Positions 7,530 to 13,946 of a stretch of DNA of 13,946 bases are shown piece by piece; the stretch's first letter is position 1, and each line of letters opens with the position of its first letter. This stretch comes from Gemmatimonadaceae bacterium (GTDB lineage: Bacteria; Gemmatimonadota; Gemmatimonadetes; Gemmatimonadales; Gemmatimonadaceae). The stretch covers positions 1-13,946 of the forward strand of contig JACMOE010000439.1 in NCBI GenBank assembly GCA_014378185.1, given 5' to 3'. Under the pieces are notes generated by a model. The model ran no database searches, was not told the DNA's origin, and saw only the letters and a list, made by a program, of their open reading frames with translations. Position numbers and translations under genes: made by a program.

Positions 7530-8426
7530 CTAGGCCATTGGCACAGGCACGGGGGCGAACGTCGCGATACCCTCGGCATCCAGCGACAGCTTGATCCGTG
7601 CGCGGAGGTCGCGCGCCACGTCGTCGCGCCGATAGGGATCCACGCGCGCCACAGTGCGCAAGGTCACGGCACCGCCCGCAATCTTTTCCACGCCCACTAC
7701 GCGCGGTGGATCGAGCAGTGCGTCGGCCCACGCCGGATCGACGCCGAGCGCAGCCGCGGCGCGGCCGATGGCCACCGTCGCCCGGTCCGCATCCGCCCAC
7801 GGCACGTCGATATCCACCGCCACTCGGCCCCATGACCGCGTAAGGTTGGTGACCTGCGCAATCTGGCCATTGGGAATGATGTGCAGCGCCCCGCTGGCAT
7901 CGCGGAGGTAGACCAGTCGTAGCGTGATGTTCTCGACCGTGCCTTCCACGGCGCCAATGCGAATGACATCGCCCAACGCGAACTGATGCTCCAGCTGGAG
8001 GAAGAAACCCGTGACGTAGTCGCGCACGAGACTCTGCGACCCGAACGAGATGGCCAGGCCGACGACCCCCGCGCTGGCAAGCAGCGGCGAGATGTTGAAG
8101 TCGAGTTGATTGAGCACCATCAACACCCCGACCACCGTGAGGATCGCCCGCCCCAGGCTGCGCACGAGCTTGGCCGCCGTGCGCGCACGCTGTTCGCGGG
8201 CACCGTGCATGGTGGCGTCGTGCCCGACCGTACCCCGGTGCTCGATCCGGCGCGACAGGAAGCGGATGAGATACCAGAGCGCGAAGATCGAGATTACCAC
8301 GCCGCCCACGTCGATCCCCTTGTCCACCGCGTAATCGGCGCCATTGCTCCGCCACTCGGCGAGCGTGCGCGGGCGATGATCGGCGGCAGAAACTTGAGCC
8401 TGGACGGACGGAAGGGCAGCGTGCAT
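7530..8426 (-). CDS. MscS-family mechanosensitive ion channel
   Basis: Small-conductance mechanosensitive channel homologue, expected in the inner membrane to release solutes on hypo-osmotic shock. About 298 residues from the ATG at 8426. Three hydrophobic stretches are visible: GGVVISIFALWYLIRFL, AILTVVGVLMVLNQL, and the pore-lining glycine/alanine segment LLASAGVVGLAISFGSQSL. After these comes the MscS beta domain with DYVTGFFLQLEHQFALGDVI and GTVENITLRLVYLRD, then IIPNGQI and a C-terminal alpha/beta vestibule domain. An upstream in-frame GTG at 8495 would add 23 residues and overlap the ABC-like gene by 37 bases. I prefer the ATG because it avoids the overlap, although neither start has a good ribosome binding site. 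The paralogue type (MscS versus YnaI/YbdG-like) is not resolved. Confidence 0.9.
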   Translation of the reverse strand: MHAALPSVQAQVSAADHRPRTLAEWRSNGADYAVDKGIDVGGVVISIFALWYLIRFLSRRIEHRGTVGHDATMHGAREQRARTAAKLVRSLGRAILTVVGVLMVLNQLDFNISPLLASAGVVGLAISFGSQSLVRDYVTGFFLQLEHQFALGDVIRIGAVEGTVENITLRLVYLRDASGALHIIPNGQIAQVTNLTRSWGRVAVDIDVPWADADRATVAIGRAAAALGVDPAWADALLDPPRVVGVEKIAGGAVTLRTVARVDPYRRDDVARDLRARIKLSLDAEGIATFAPVPVPMA

Positions 8427-8458
8427 GGCGGCAAGGTAGATGGGCGCGCTGCCGACGG

Positions 8459-8956
8459 TCAACGGACATCGCGCGGCGAGTGAGGGGGTGAGCACTCCGC
8501 CACGCGCCGCACCGCCGGGCGACTGAGCGGGAGCAGATGCCCATCTCGCAGCAGCAACACGCGATGTACCAGGTGATGTACGCTTGCCACGTCGTGCGAC
8601 GAGAGCACAATGGACCCGGCCCAGCTCACCGGCAGATCAGCCGACGCAAGGCCATCGAGGAGCAGCAAAGCTGGTTTGTGGGGACCGGGCGACGTCGCTA
8701 TCGGGGTCAGCGTGGCGGGCAGGCAGCCATGCACGGGGAGCAGCGCGCTGACGGAGCCGGCATCCGTACGGCGCGTGCCGGCGATGCACTGGAGCAACGT
8801 GGACTTGCCAGACCCACGGGCGCCAACGACTGCGACGCGCTCCCCCAGCTCGACGTGGAGCGTGCATCCACGCAGCACCCAGACCCGTGCCGAGCAGCCG
8901 CGTACGCCTGCAGAATAGCTCTTCCAGAGATTCTCGATGCGGAGGGCGAGAGGCAT
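8459..8956 (-). CDS. Compact ABC-type ATPase-like protein lacking the signature subdomain
   Basis: Only 165 residues, against about 220-240 for a free-standing ABC ATPase. It opens like an ABC protein: IENLWKSYSAG, then VLRGCTLHVELGERVAVVGARGSGKSTLL with Walker A GARGSGKST at 45-53. After about 40 residues comes PALLLLDGL (95-103), a Walker B whose usual catalytic Glu is Gly102, then SIVLSSHD with the switch His121 and a typical final strand HRVLLLRDGHLL. The Q-loop, the helical subdomain and the LSGGQ signature are absent, as if about 70 residues had been removed. The reading frame is intact. No permease gene adjoins it. It might bind but probably not hydrolyse ATP in the normal head-to-tail ABC dimer. 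A decayed gene is the alternative. Confidence 0.75.
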   Translation of the reverse strand: MPLALRIENLWKSYSAGVRGCSARVWVLRGCTLHVELGERVAVVGARGSGKSTLLQCIAGTRRTDAGSVSALLPVHGCLPATLTPIATSPGPHKPALLLLDGLASADLPVSWAGSIVLSSHDVASVHHLVHRVLLLRDGHLLPLSRPAVRRVAECSPPHSPRDVR

Positions 8957-9024
8957 GGCGAACAGTGGGTCACGTCCGCCTCGCCACCGTCATCAAATGC
9001 CCTCAGGGCGAACCAAAGCACCCG

Positions 9025-10077
9025 TCAGCGGGGCCGAGTCTGGTGGAATGATGCGATGGCGTCGGCGAGGATGGTTGGTCCGAACCGCACCGTGTCCGTG
9101 GTGGGAAGGCCCGTTTCACGGCGCACCGTTTCCACGACGCGGTGCGCGGCGTCCTCGTCGAGGTCGTAGGTGTTGAGCGACACGCCGATCACCGGCGCTG
9201 GCCTCAAGGGTGCGGCGGCGTTTTCGCTGAGCCGGATGAAGTCCACGAGCGGCGGAATCCGTATCCAGTCGCTGCGGTTGATGGCGGTGCGTGATGGCTG
9301 CGCGCACATGACCTGTGCGTGCGGCAGCGAGCCATGCAGCAGGCCGTACGTCACACCGCTGTAACTCGGGTGGATGATGGACCCCTGCCCTTCCACAAGC
9401 ACGAGGTCCGCATCCTTCGCACAGTCGAGCACCAGCCGCTCCGCTGCGCCGGAGATGAAATCCGCCACGACCGCATCGACGCCGATGCCGCGTCCTTCCA
9501 CGAGAATACCCGTTTGCCCCGTTGCGGCAAAGGCCGTGCGAATGCCGCGTGCCCGCAGTGCGCCGAGGAGCTGGAGCTGCGTCGTCATCTTGCCGATGTT
9601 GCAGTCTGTGCCCACGGTGAGCACTACGGTCGCCGCCACCTCACGCACGCGGCCGTTCGCAACCGTGAGTTTCGCGGGCGGGCGACGCAGGTCATGAATG
9701 GCCACGCTGTGCTTCGCCGCAAGGGCCGCGAGCTGGGGCACGTCGCTGATGAAGGTGTGCAGGCCGCTCCATATCTCGAGCCCGTGCTCGATGGCCCGAG
9801 CGAGCAGCTGAATCCACGCCTCTGGCAGTTGCCCACCAGCCGGTGCGATGCCGATCACCAGCGCGTTCGGTCCGAACACGAGTCCATCCTCGAGTGTGCC
9901 AACGACGGGGATGTCGCCGCCGAAGCCGAGGACCTGTTGCGCGGTGCGGCCCGCCTTGCTGGCGTCGATGATGCCGACGACGCGCTCGGGCGTGTAACGG
10001 ATGCAGGCGTTGGCGGTCTTGGACTCTTCCGGGCCGAAGAGTCCATCGGCGAGGATGAGGTATCGCAGGTCGCTCAT
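9025..10077 (-). CDS. DUF1611 P-loop protein (DgcN-type, possible D-glutamate N-acetyltransferase)
   Basis: A 350-residue protein with the DUF1611 layout: an N-terminal Rossmann-like domain (about 1-145; LILADGLFG, then RVVGIIDASKAGR) and a C-terminal P-loop domain. The nucleotide-binding loop is GTDCNIGKMTT (156-166), followed by TGQTGILVEGRGIGVDAVV and LVEGQGSIIHPSYSGVT (227-243), all conserved in the family. As I recall, members named DgcN were characterised as D-glutamate N-acetyltransferases paired with DgcA, an enolase-superfamily racemase. No DgcA-like gene is in this window, so the substrate remains open. The ATG at 10077 has no strong ribosome binding site. The gene lies 123 bp after the AI-2E gene and 68 bp before the ABC-like gene. 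Confidence 0.85.
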   Translation of the reverse strand: MSDLRYLILADGLFGPEESKTANACIRYTPERVVGIIDASKAGRTAQQVLGFGGDIPVVGTLEDGLVFGPNALVIGIAPAGGQLPEAWIQLLARAIEHGLEIWSGLHTFISDVPQLAALAAKHSVAIHDLRRPPAKLTVANGRVREVAATVVLTVGTDCNIGKMTTQLQLLGALRARGIRTAFAATGQTGILVEGRGIGVDAVVADFISGAAERLVLDCAKDADLVLVEGQGSIIHPSYSGVTYGLLHGSLPHAQVMCAQPSRTAINRSDWIRIPPLVDFIRLSENAAAPLRPAPVIGVSLNTYDLDEDAAHRVVETVRRETGLPTTDTVRFGPTILADAIASFHQTRPR

Positions 10078-10110
10078 TGCGGCGCGCGGGAAGAGATCGG
10101 GGAGGAAAAC

Positions 10111-10137
10111 AGGTCCTTCGCTGCGCTCAGGACGACA
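10111..10137. repeat. Intergenic hairpin element, REP-like or terminator
   Basis: The segment has arms GTCCT and AGGAC around TCGCTGCGCTC. It resembles the short phrase CCTGAGCGCAGCGAAGG that I associate with dispersed intergenic repeats in several GC-rich bacteria. Only one copy is present here, so repeat status is from memory, not seen. On the minus strand the hairpin is followed by CTGTTTTCC, so it could also end transcription from the pspA/AI-2E genes before the DUF1611 gene. Confidence 0.4.
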
Positions 10138-10200
10138 AGAAACACTATTCCATCGCTACAAACGCATCACACTCATGAGCGGAAACAACACGGGCCTGCA

Positions 10201-11391
10201 TTACGCGGACAATGGCAGCGCGATACGCTCGAGCATTCCCACCACGTCGGTGGTGGTTGCGGGCATGATGACGCCAGCATCCGATGCCGGCAGGCGGAGC
10301 ACCATGGGCCGCTCACGCGTGGTGCGCCGGAAGCCCTGACCTTGATAGATGCGTGAGAGCAGGATGCGCTTCACGATCACCATGATCACCGCCAGTCCGG
10401 GCACGGCAACGAGCAGTCCCAACGGGCCGAGCAGCTTTCCGACGATGAGCACGAACACGATGGTGAGCACCGGCGGCAGGTCCACCTGGCGCTGGATGAT
10501 GTAGGGCGAGACGAGGTTGCCCTCGATCAGGTGCACCACTATGCCGAGGCCGATCACCCAGAGCGCGCGCGAACCGCCATCCGGGCCCGTAAGCGCGAAC
10601 ATCGCCGGCAGCGTCGTGGCCAGCAGCGTGCCGAAAAACGGCACGATGGTCGCCAGCCCGGTGAACACACCGAACGTGATGTAGTACGGAACGTGGAGGA
10701 ACTTGAGGCCGAGTGCGGTGAGCGTGCCCAGGAACGTCATCGTCAGCAGCAGACCGACGATGTATGCGCGCAGCGAGCTCGCGCAGTCGGACAGCACATC
10801 GCGCACGAGGTCGCGATGGATGGGCGGAAATAGTGCGATGAGCCACTCTCGATACAGCGCCGGATGGATGGCCAGGTAGAGCCCCATCACGACCACGGAG
10901 AACAGGCTCACCAGTACTTCGACCAGGCCAAGGACCTTGGGTACCACGTTCCCAAACTGTCCCGACACCTGCGCGTAGACGGCTGTGAGCAGCTTGTGCT
11001 GGCCCGGCGTGTAGACCGCCTTGAGCGACGGCACCCGCTCGGCCAGTCCGTCCAGCGCCAGCTCCCAACCCGCGATGTAGTTGGGAAGAACCTTCACCAG
11101 CTCCTGCGTCTGGGCAATGAGCGGTGGGATGAGTGCGTAGAACAACACCACAAGGCCGCCACCTGACACAAGGATGGCGGAGAGGAAGGCGAGCCGTTCC
11201 GGCAGTCGCAGCCGGCGATGCAGCACGCCGGCGAGCGCCCCCAGGTACAACGAGATCAGGATGCCGAGGAAGAGGAGGAGAAACACCTCGGCAACCTGGA
11301 GCCACAGCCACAGCGCGATGACGGTGAAGACGACTGCGGCGAGGATCGGGCCGAACTTGAACTTCACGGCCCGGTTCGCACTCTCCGTCAC
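10201..11391 (-). CDS. AI-2E/PerM-family membrane transporter
   Basis: Integral membrane protein of 396 residues in the AI-2 exporter/PerM/TqsA family, whose substrates range from autoinducer-2 to Na+/H+ antiport in different members. Two hydrophobic segments at the N-terminus (ILAAVVFTVIALWLWLQ; FLLLFLGILISLYLG) are followed by SAILVSGGGLVVLFYALIPPL. Then come a soluble loop rich in charged residues (about 97-140) and further helices. These include GLLLTMTFLGTLTALGL, the VPFFGTLLATTLPAMFAL segment, and the conserved EGNLVSPYIIQRQVDLPP near residues 300-317. The start is GTG at 11391, overlapping the pspA-like stop by four bases (GTGA), so the two are translationally coupled. The coupling suggests a membrane-homeostasis role rather than dedicated quorum signalling. 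The actual substrate cannot be told. Confidence 0.92.
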   Translation of the reverse strand: MTESANRAVKFKFGPILAAVVFTVIALWLWLQVAEVFLLLFLGILISLYLGALAGVLHRRLRLPERLAFLSAILVSGGGLVVLFYALIPPLIAQTQELVKVLPNYIAGWELALDGLAERVPSLKAVYTPGQHKLLTAVYAQVSGQFGNVVPKVLGLVEVLVSLFSVVVMGLYLAIHPALYREWLIALFPPIHRDLVRDVLSDCASSLRAYIVGLLLTMTFLGTLTALGLKFLHVPYYITFGVFTGLATIVPFFGTLLATTLPAMFALTGPDGGSRALWVIGLGIVVHLIEGNLVSPYIIQRQVDLPPVLTIVFVLIVGKLLGPLGLLVAVPGLAVIMVIVKRILLSRIYQGQGFRRTTRERPMVLRLPASDAGVIMPATTTDVVGMLERIALPLSA

Positions 11392-12167
11392 GACAGCTTC
11401 CGTTGACCGGGCTGCTCGATTTCCGCTGCGACTTCCTCGTCTCGCTGGCCGGCACCGAGCGCCTTGCTCGGCGCAGCGGCGGCAGGCAGCATGCCCATCT
11501 TCTGCTTGAGCGCGAGCAACTGGTTGTCCACCGAGACGGTGCCGGCACCGCGCTCGAGCTGCTTGAAGTCACGCTGGAGTGTGTCGCCGGTGAACTCCTC
11601 CTCGATTTCCGACGCCGCCTTGATCTGCCGCTCGTTGGTCTCGATGCGCTCTTCCATGCGGGCGAACGCCTCGAACGCGCTCTTCTCCGACAGCGACGAC
11701 ATCGTCTCCGCGATGCGCTGCTGCGCTTGCGCGCGGCGCTGGCGGGCGACGAGCAGGTTCTTCTTGCGCTTCGCCTCCTCGATCTTGTCGTTGAGGTCGC
11801 GCAGCGAGTTCTTGAGCTTCTCCGATTCGGAGCGCTGCGACTCCCACGTCTGTTCGTACTGCTGGCCGTGCGCGAGATGCTCGGCATGGCGGACGAGCGC
11901 CTGCTTGGCGAGGTCGTCGCGGCCTTCCTGCACCGCGAGCATGGCGCGGCGCTCCCAATCCTGCGACTGCTTGAACTCGCCGTCCGCCTGGTCGCGGAGG
12001 CGCTTCTCGTCGGCGATGGCGACGGCGACCTGCTGCTTGGCCTTCACGAGCTGGCCGCGCATGTCGTCGAGGATCTGCGTCAACATCTTTTCCGGATCTT
12101 CCGCCTTGGAGATCAGGTCGTTGATGTTGCTCTTGAGCAGCTGTGAAAAACGGTCGAAAAGGCCCAT
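11388..12167 (-). CDS. pspA: PspA/IM30-family membrane-stress protein
   Basis: ESCRT-III-like peripheral protein that coats and stabilises the inner membrane under envelope stress. The 259-residue product begins MGLFDRFSQLLKSNINDLISKAEDPEKML, here split as an amphipathic helix (about 1-20) and the conserved AEDPEKML entry into the coiled coil. A long helical hairpin rich in Glu, Lys, Arg, Gln and Ala follows to about residue 215 (QALVRHAEHL, then LRDLNDKIEEAKRKKNLLVA). The last 35 or so residues (AAAAPSKALGAGQRDEE onward) are a low-complexity linker and tail of unknown role. It starts two bases after the stop of the YbjN-like gene and overlaps the AI-2E gene. No pspF, pspB or pspC homologue is in the window, so control must differ from the enterobacterial system. 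Confidence 0.94.
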   Translation of the reverse strand: MGLFDRFSQLLKSNINDLISKAEDPEKMLTQILDDMRGQLVKAKQQVAVAIADEKRLRDQADGEFKQSQDWERRAMLAVQEGRDDLAKQALVRHAEHLAHGQQYEQTWESQRSESEKLKNSLRDLNDKIEEAKRKKNLLVARQRRAQAQQRIAETMSSLSEKSAFEAFARMEERIETNERQIKAASEIEEEFTGDTLQRDFKQLERGAGTVSVDNQLLALKQKMGMLPAAAAPSKALGAGQRDEEVAAEIEQPGQRKLS

Positions 12168-12169
12168 GG

Positions 12170-12574
12170 TCAGCGTGCCTCGCGGTACGAGCCGAGTTCG
12201 CGCAGGTGCGACGCGAGCGAGAGCGTCATGCTTTCATAGCTCGCGAGAAATTCCTCGAAGTCCAGCGCGGAAAGTTCGAGTGCCTCGGTAAGAACGATGT
12301 TCTCGTTCTGGATGCCGTATGCGCCGTGCAGCAGGTCGGACGCATTGAGCTCCAGCAGGCGACGAGTGAGCGTGGCCGTCTGGCCGGCGTCGCCTGGCAG
12401 CGACATCACGTCGATGCGGAGGAGGACGACGGGTGGTGAATAGTTGACCGCGATGGAGAGGTCGTTATCCGGGCTTGGGCGCACGATCCAGAACCCGGAT
12501 TCGACCTCGGAATAGGTCGCGCCGGTGGCGCTGAGCCGGATGAGAAAACTTTCGATGTCTTCTTTTGTAAGCAT
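12170..12574 (-). CDS. YbjN / CesT-Tir chaperone-like small protein
   Basis: A soluble protein of 134 residues. It begins MLTKEDIESFLIRLS, followed by the segment YSEVESGFWIVR and strands NDLSIAVNYSPPVVLLRIDVM. Next comes a helix ending LTRRLLELNASDLLHGAYGI, then ENIVLTEALELSALDFEEFLASYESM. This helix-strand-helix arrangement fits the YbjN fold, which is related to type III secretion chaperones of the CesT/Tir kind. The ATG at 12574 is chosen because an AGGTG ribosome binding site lies five bases ahead. An upstream in-frame start at 12622 would add 16 unrelated residues. It lies two bases before pspA, so it probably works with PspA, for example as a partner or regulator. Function is inferred from context. 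The family call is by eye, fairly sure but not certain. Confidence 0.78.
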   Translation of the reverse strand: MLTKEDIESFLIRLSATGATYSEVESGFWIVRPSPDNDLSIAVNYSPPVVLLRIDVMSLPGDAGQTATLTRRLLELNASDLLHGAYGIQNENIVLTEALELSALDFEEFLASYESMTLSLASHLRELGSYREAR

Positions 12575-12706
12575 TGGCACACCTGAGTGCACTGGTTTCC
12601 TGCCACTACGGGTCCGGTACACCGCGAGGTTTCACGGGTCACGCGGCAGTGCCAAGGTAAGAATATGCGCGGCAGACGGAAAGTGTGGCTGGGCGTGGTC
12701 GGGGCG

Positions 12707-13585
12707 TCAGCGAGTCTTGATCTGGACCAGCCGTTCCTTCGCGAGCCGGCGTCCCGTAGGGGTGGCGGCGAGTCCGCCCCCGGCGGTTTCGCGATAGCGA
12801 ATGTCCATCGAGCGGCCGATCTCGCCCATGACGTCGATGACCTCGTCCACCGGGATCTTGAACTCCACGCCGGCCATGGCGAGCTCGATGCCGGCAAGGG
12901 CGATGGCGGCGCCGGTCGCGTTGCGAAAAACGCAGGGGAGCTCGACCAGTCCGCCGAGCGGATCGCAAACAAGTCCGAGCGTGCCCTGCATGGCGAGTCC
13001 GGTGGCATGGCCTACCTGGCTCGGTGTGCCGCCGAGCATCTCGGTGGCCGCGCCGGCGGCCATGGCGGCAGCGGCGCCCGTTTCCGCCTGACACCCTCCT
13101 TCCGCGCCGGACAGCGACGCGCGCTCGGCGATCACTGCGCCGATGAGTCCCGCGACAGCGAGTGCGCTGACGAGGGTATCGTCGTCTATGGAACGGGCGG
13201 CGGCGAGGCCGGTGAGCACGGCGGGCAGCACGCCCGCACCGCCCGCGGTTGGAGCGGCGACGATCACACCCATGGCCGCGTTCACCTCCTGTACAGCGAG
13301 CGCGCGGGCAAGGATGTCGCGAAAGGGCGTGCCGGCCAGTGGGCCGTCCGGTCCCGTGCGGAGCTTGGCGGCGTCTCCGCCGACGAGACCCGATGCGGAG
13401 TAGAGATCTCCGGTCATGCCCTGGGTTACGGCGCCGCGCATCACGTTCAAGGCGCGCAGCAGTGCGGACCGGATGTCCTCCACCGTGCGGCCCTGATCGC
13501 TGGCTTCTGTCTCGAGCGCGAGGCGGGCGAGCGAAATGTCCTGCGCTTCCGCGTCGCGGATGGCGTCGCCGAGTGACTTGTACAT
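12707..13585 (-). CDS. sdaAA: L-serine dehydratase (ammonia-lyase), Fe-S type, alpha subunit
   Basis: Catalytic subunit of the two-subunit iron-sulfur L-serine deaminase, which converts L-serine to pyruvate and ammonia. The 292 residues match the separate alpha chains of the Bacillus type. Landmarks are the N-terminal SLGDAIRDAEAQ helix, MTGDLYSASGLVGGDAAKL, AVQEVNAAMGVIVAAPTAGG, and the [4Fe-4S] cluster cysteines Cys165 (GCQAE), Cys207 and Cys218 (in CDPLGGLVELPC). The ATG at 13585 shares one base with the stop of the beta gene (TGATG). A longer start at 13627 would lie inside the beta gene and is unlikely. The 132-bp gap after it probably carries the promoter of the YbjN-pspA set, but I saw only weak boxes there. 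Confidence 0.95.
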   Translation of the reverse strand: MYKSLGDAIRDAEAQDISLARLALETEASDQGRTVEDIRSALLRALNVMRGAVTQGMTGDLYSASGLVGGDAAKLRTGPDGPLAGTPFRDILARALAVQEVNAAMGVIVAAPTAGGAGVLPAVLTGLAAARSIDDDTLVSALAVAGLIGAVIAERASLSGAEGGCQAETGAAAAMAAGAATEMLGGTPSQVGHATGLAMQGTLGLVCDPLGGLVELPCVFRNATGAAIALAGIELAMAGVEFKIPVDEVIDVMGEIGRSMDIRYRETAGGGLAATPTGRRLAKERLVQIKTR

Positions 13586-13946
13586 CAGGCACTCACCTTG
13601 TCGAGGCGGAAGGCCCAGCGCACCCACGCGAGGCCGCGAATCTCGTCGCGCACGTTCTCGCCCGGTTCGTCGTCTGTCTCGATGACCATGAAGGCGTCGC
13701 CGCCACGTGCTTTTCGCGTGAGGCGGAGCGTGGCGATGTTGATGGACGCGTCGGCGAGGAGGGTGGCGATGCGTGCGACCGAGCCTTTCACGTCTTCCGC
13801 GATGAGGACGATCGTGTGGCTGTTGCCGGTGACTTCCACCGGGTAGCCGTCCACGTCCGTCACGACTACGCGGCCGGCACCGAGTGACGAGCCGGTCATG
13901 GTGGCCGTGCGGTCGCCACGCTCGAAGGGGGTGCGCACGGTGTTGG
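13585..13946 (-). CDS. sdaAB: L-serine dehydratase beta subunit, 3' part (runs off the right edge)
   Basis: About 120 C-terminal residues of the beta chain are present. The frame is open to the right window edge, where the last visible residues before it are NTVRTPFERGD, matching the HPNT-type segment of the family. After SSLGAGRVVVTDVDGYPVEVTG, a GG(G)K/N-like loop, comes an ACT domain (about TIVLIAEDVKGSVARIATLL to FMVIETDDEP), which in these enzymes senses or binds amino acid. A GTG at 13938 is not the true start; it lies mid-protein. The N-terminal domain with the SSSHTAG-type motif is outside the window. Its stop overlaps the alpha start, so the two subunits are made in step. Confidence 0.93.
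   Translation of the reverse strand, partial: NTVRTPFERGDRTATMTGSSLGAGRVVVTDVDGYPVEVTGNSHTIVLIAEDVKGSVARIATLLADASINIATLRLTRKARGGDAFMVIETDDEPGENVRDEIRGLAWVRWAFRLDKVSA

Noticed and set aside
7483..8610. An N-terminal extension of cysS by about 375 codons in the same frame
   Set aside because: The frame is open through mscS and part of the ABC-like gene in a different register. The extension resembles no CysRS or fusion domain, and the known N-terminus fits the TTG at 7482.
10313..11887. A 524-codon open frame on the minus strand, out of register with the AI-2E and pspA genes
   Set aside because: It overlaps two well-recognised genes on the same strand. The product is Arg/Ser/Pro-rich with no domain, as expected for an off-frame reading of GC-rich coding DNA.
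12654..12688. Candidate promoter boxes ahead of the YbjN-like gene (TATTCT or TACCTT as -10, TTTCCG as -35)
   Set aside because: Each box matches the consensus in only about half its positions or has bad spacing, so it is not listed as a feature, although a promoter in this gap is likely.
12639..13592. A 317-codon open frame on the minus strand, out of register with sdaAA
   Set aside because: Its product is Arg/Gly/His-rich and without a domain, while sdaAA in the other frame carries all iron-sulfur cysteines.

Overview
The window reads as one block of a GC-rich bacterial chromosome. Every gene and tRNA I can support lies on the minus strand, so transcription runs from the right edge to the left edge. 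The organism looks like a free-living, didermic or deeply branching bacterium. The high GC, the lysine/alanine-rich tails on ribosomal proteins and the protein sequences as a whole suggest Gemmatimonadota or a relative. That assignment is an impression from protein style, not a database result.

Right part (about 13946 to 12707): the 3' end of the L-serine dehydratase beta subunit gene, translationally coupled to a complete alpha subunit gene. Next (12574 to 10201) comes a tight three-gene set: a YbjN/CesT-Tir-like small protein, a PspA/IM30 membrane-stress protein, and an AI-2E/PerM-family eight-helix membrane protein. The last two overlap by four bases, so the set is probably one envelope-stress operon. 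After a 123-bp gap holding a hairpin come a DUF1611 (DgcN-type) P-loop protein, a very small ABC ATPase-like protein that lacks the helical/signature subdomain, an MscS-family channel and cysteinyl-tRNA synthetase (cysS).

Left part (6054 to 1): a good sigma70-type promoter directly behind cysS opens a translation superoperon: tRNA-Thr(TGT), tRNA-Tyr(GTA), tRNA-Gly(TCC), tRNA-Thr(GGT), tuf, rpsJ, rplC, rplD, rplW, rplB, rpsS, rplV and the 5' end of rpsC, which leaves the window. The four tRNAs have the same identity, anticodons and order as the thrU-tyrU-glyT-thrT group ahead of tufB in Escherichia coli. Downstream, however, tuf leads into the S10 ribosomal protein operon, which is the usual context of the str-operon tuf copy. 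Most genes of this operon touch or lie within a few bases of each other. The one wide gap, between rpsJ and rplC, holds two stable hairpins and is a candidate control site.

I see no mobile element, CRISPR array, rRNA or phage gene. Most of the window is ordinary core genome. The items most worth a second look are the hybrid tRNA-tuf-S10 arrangement, the rpsJ-rplC leader, the lysine/alanine tails on L4 and L22, the signature-less ABC protein, the variant KMSKS motif of CysRS, and the YbjN-PspA-AI-2E set.
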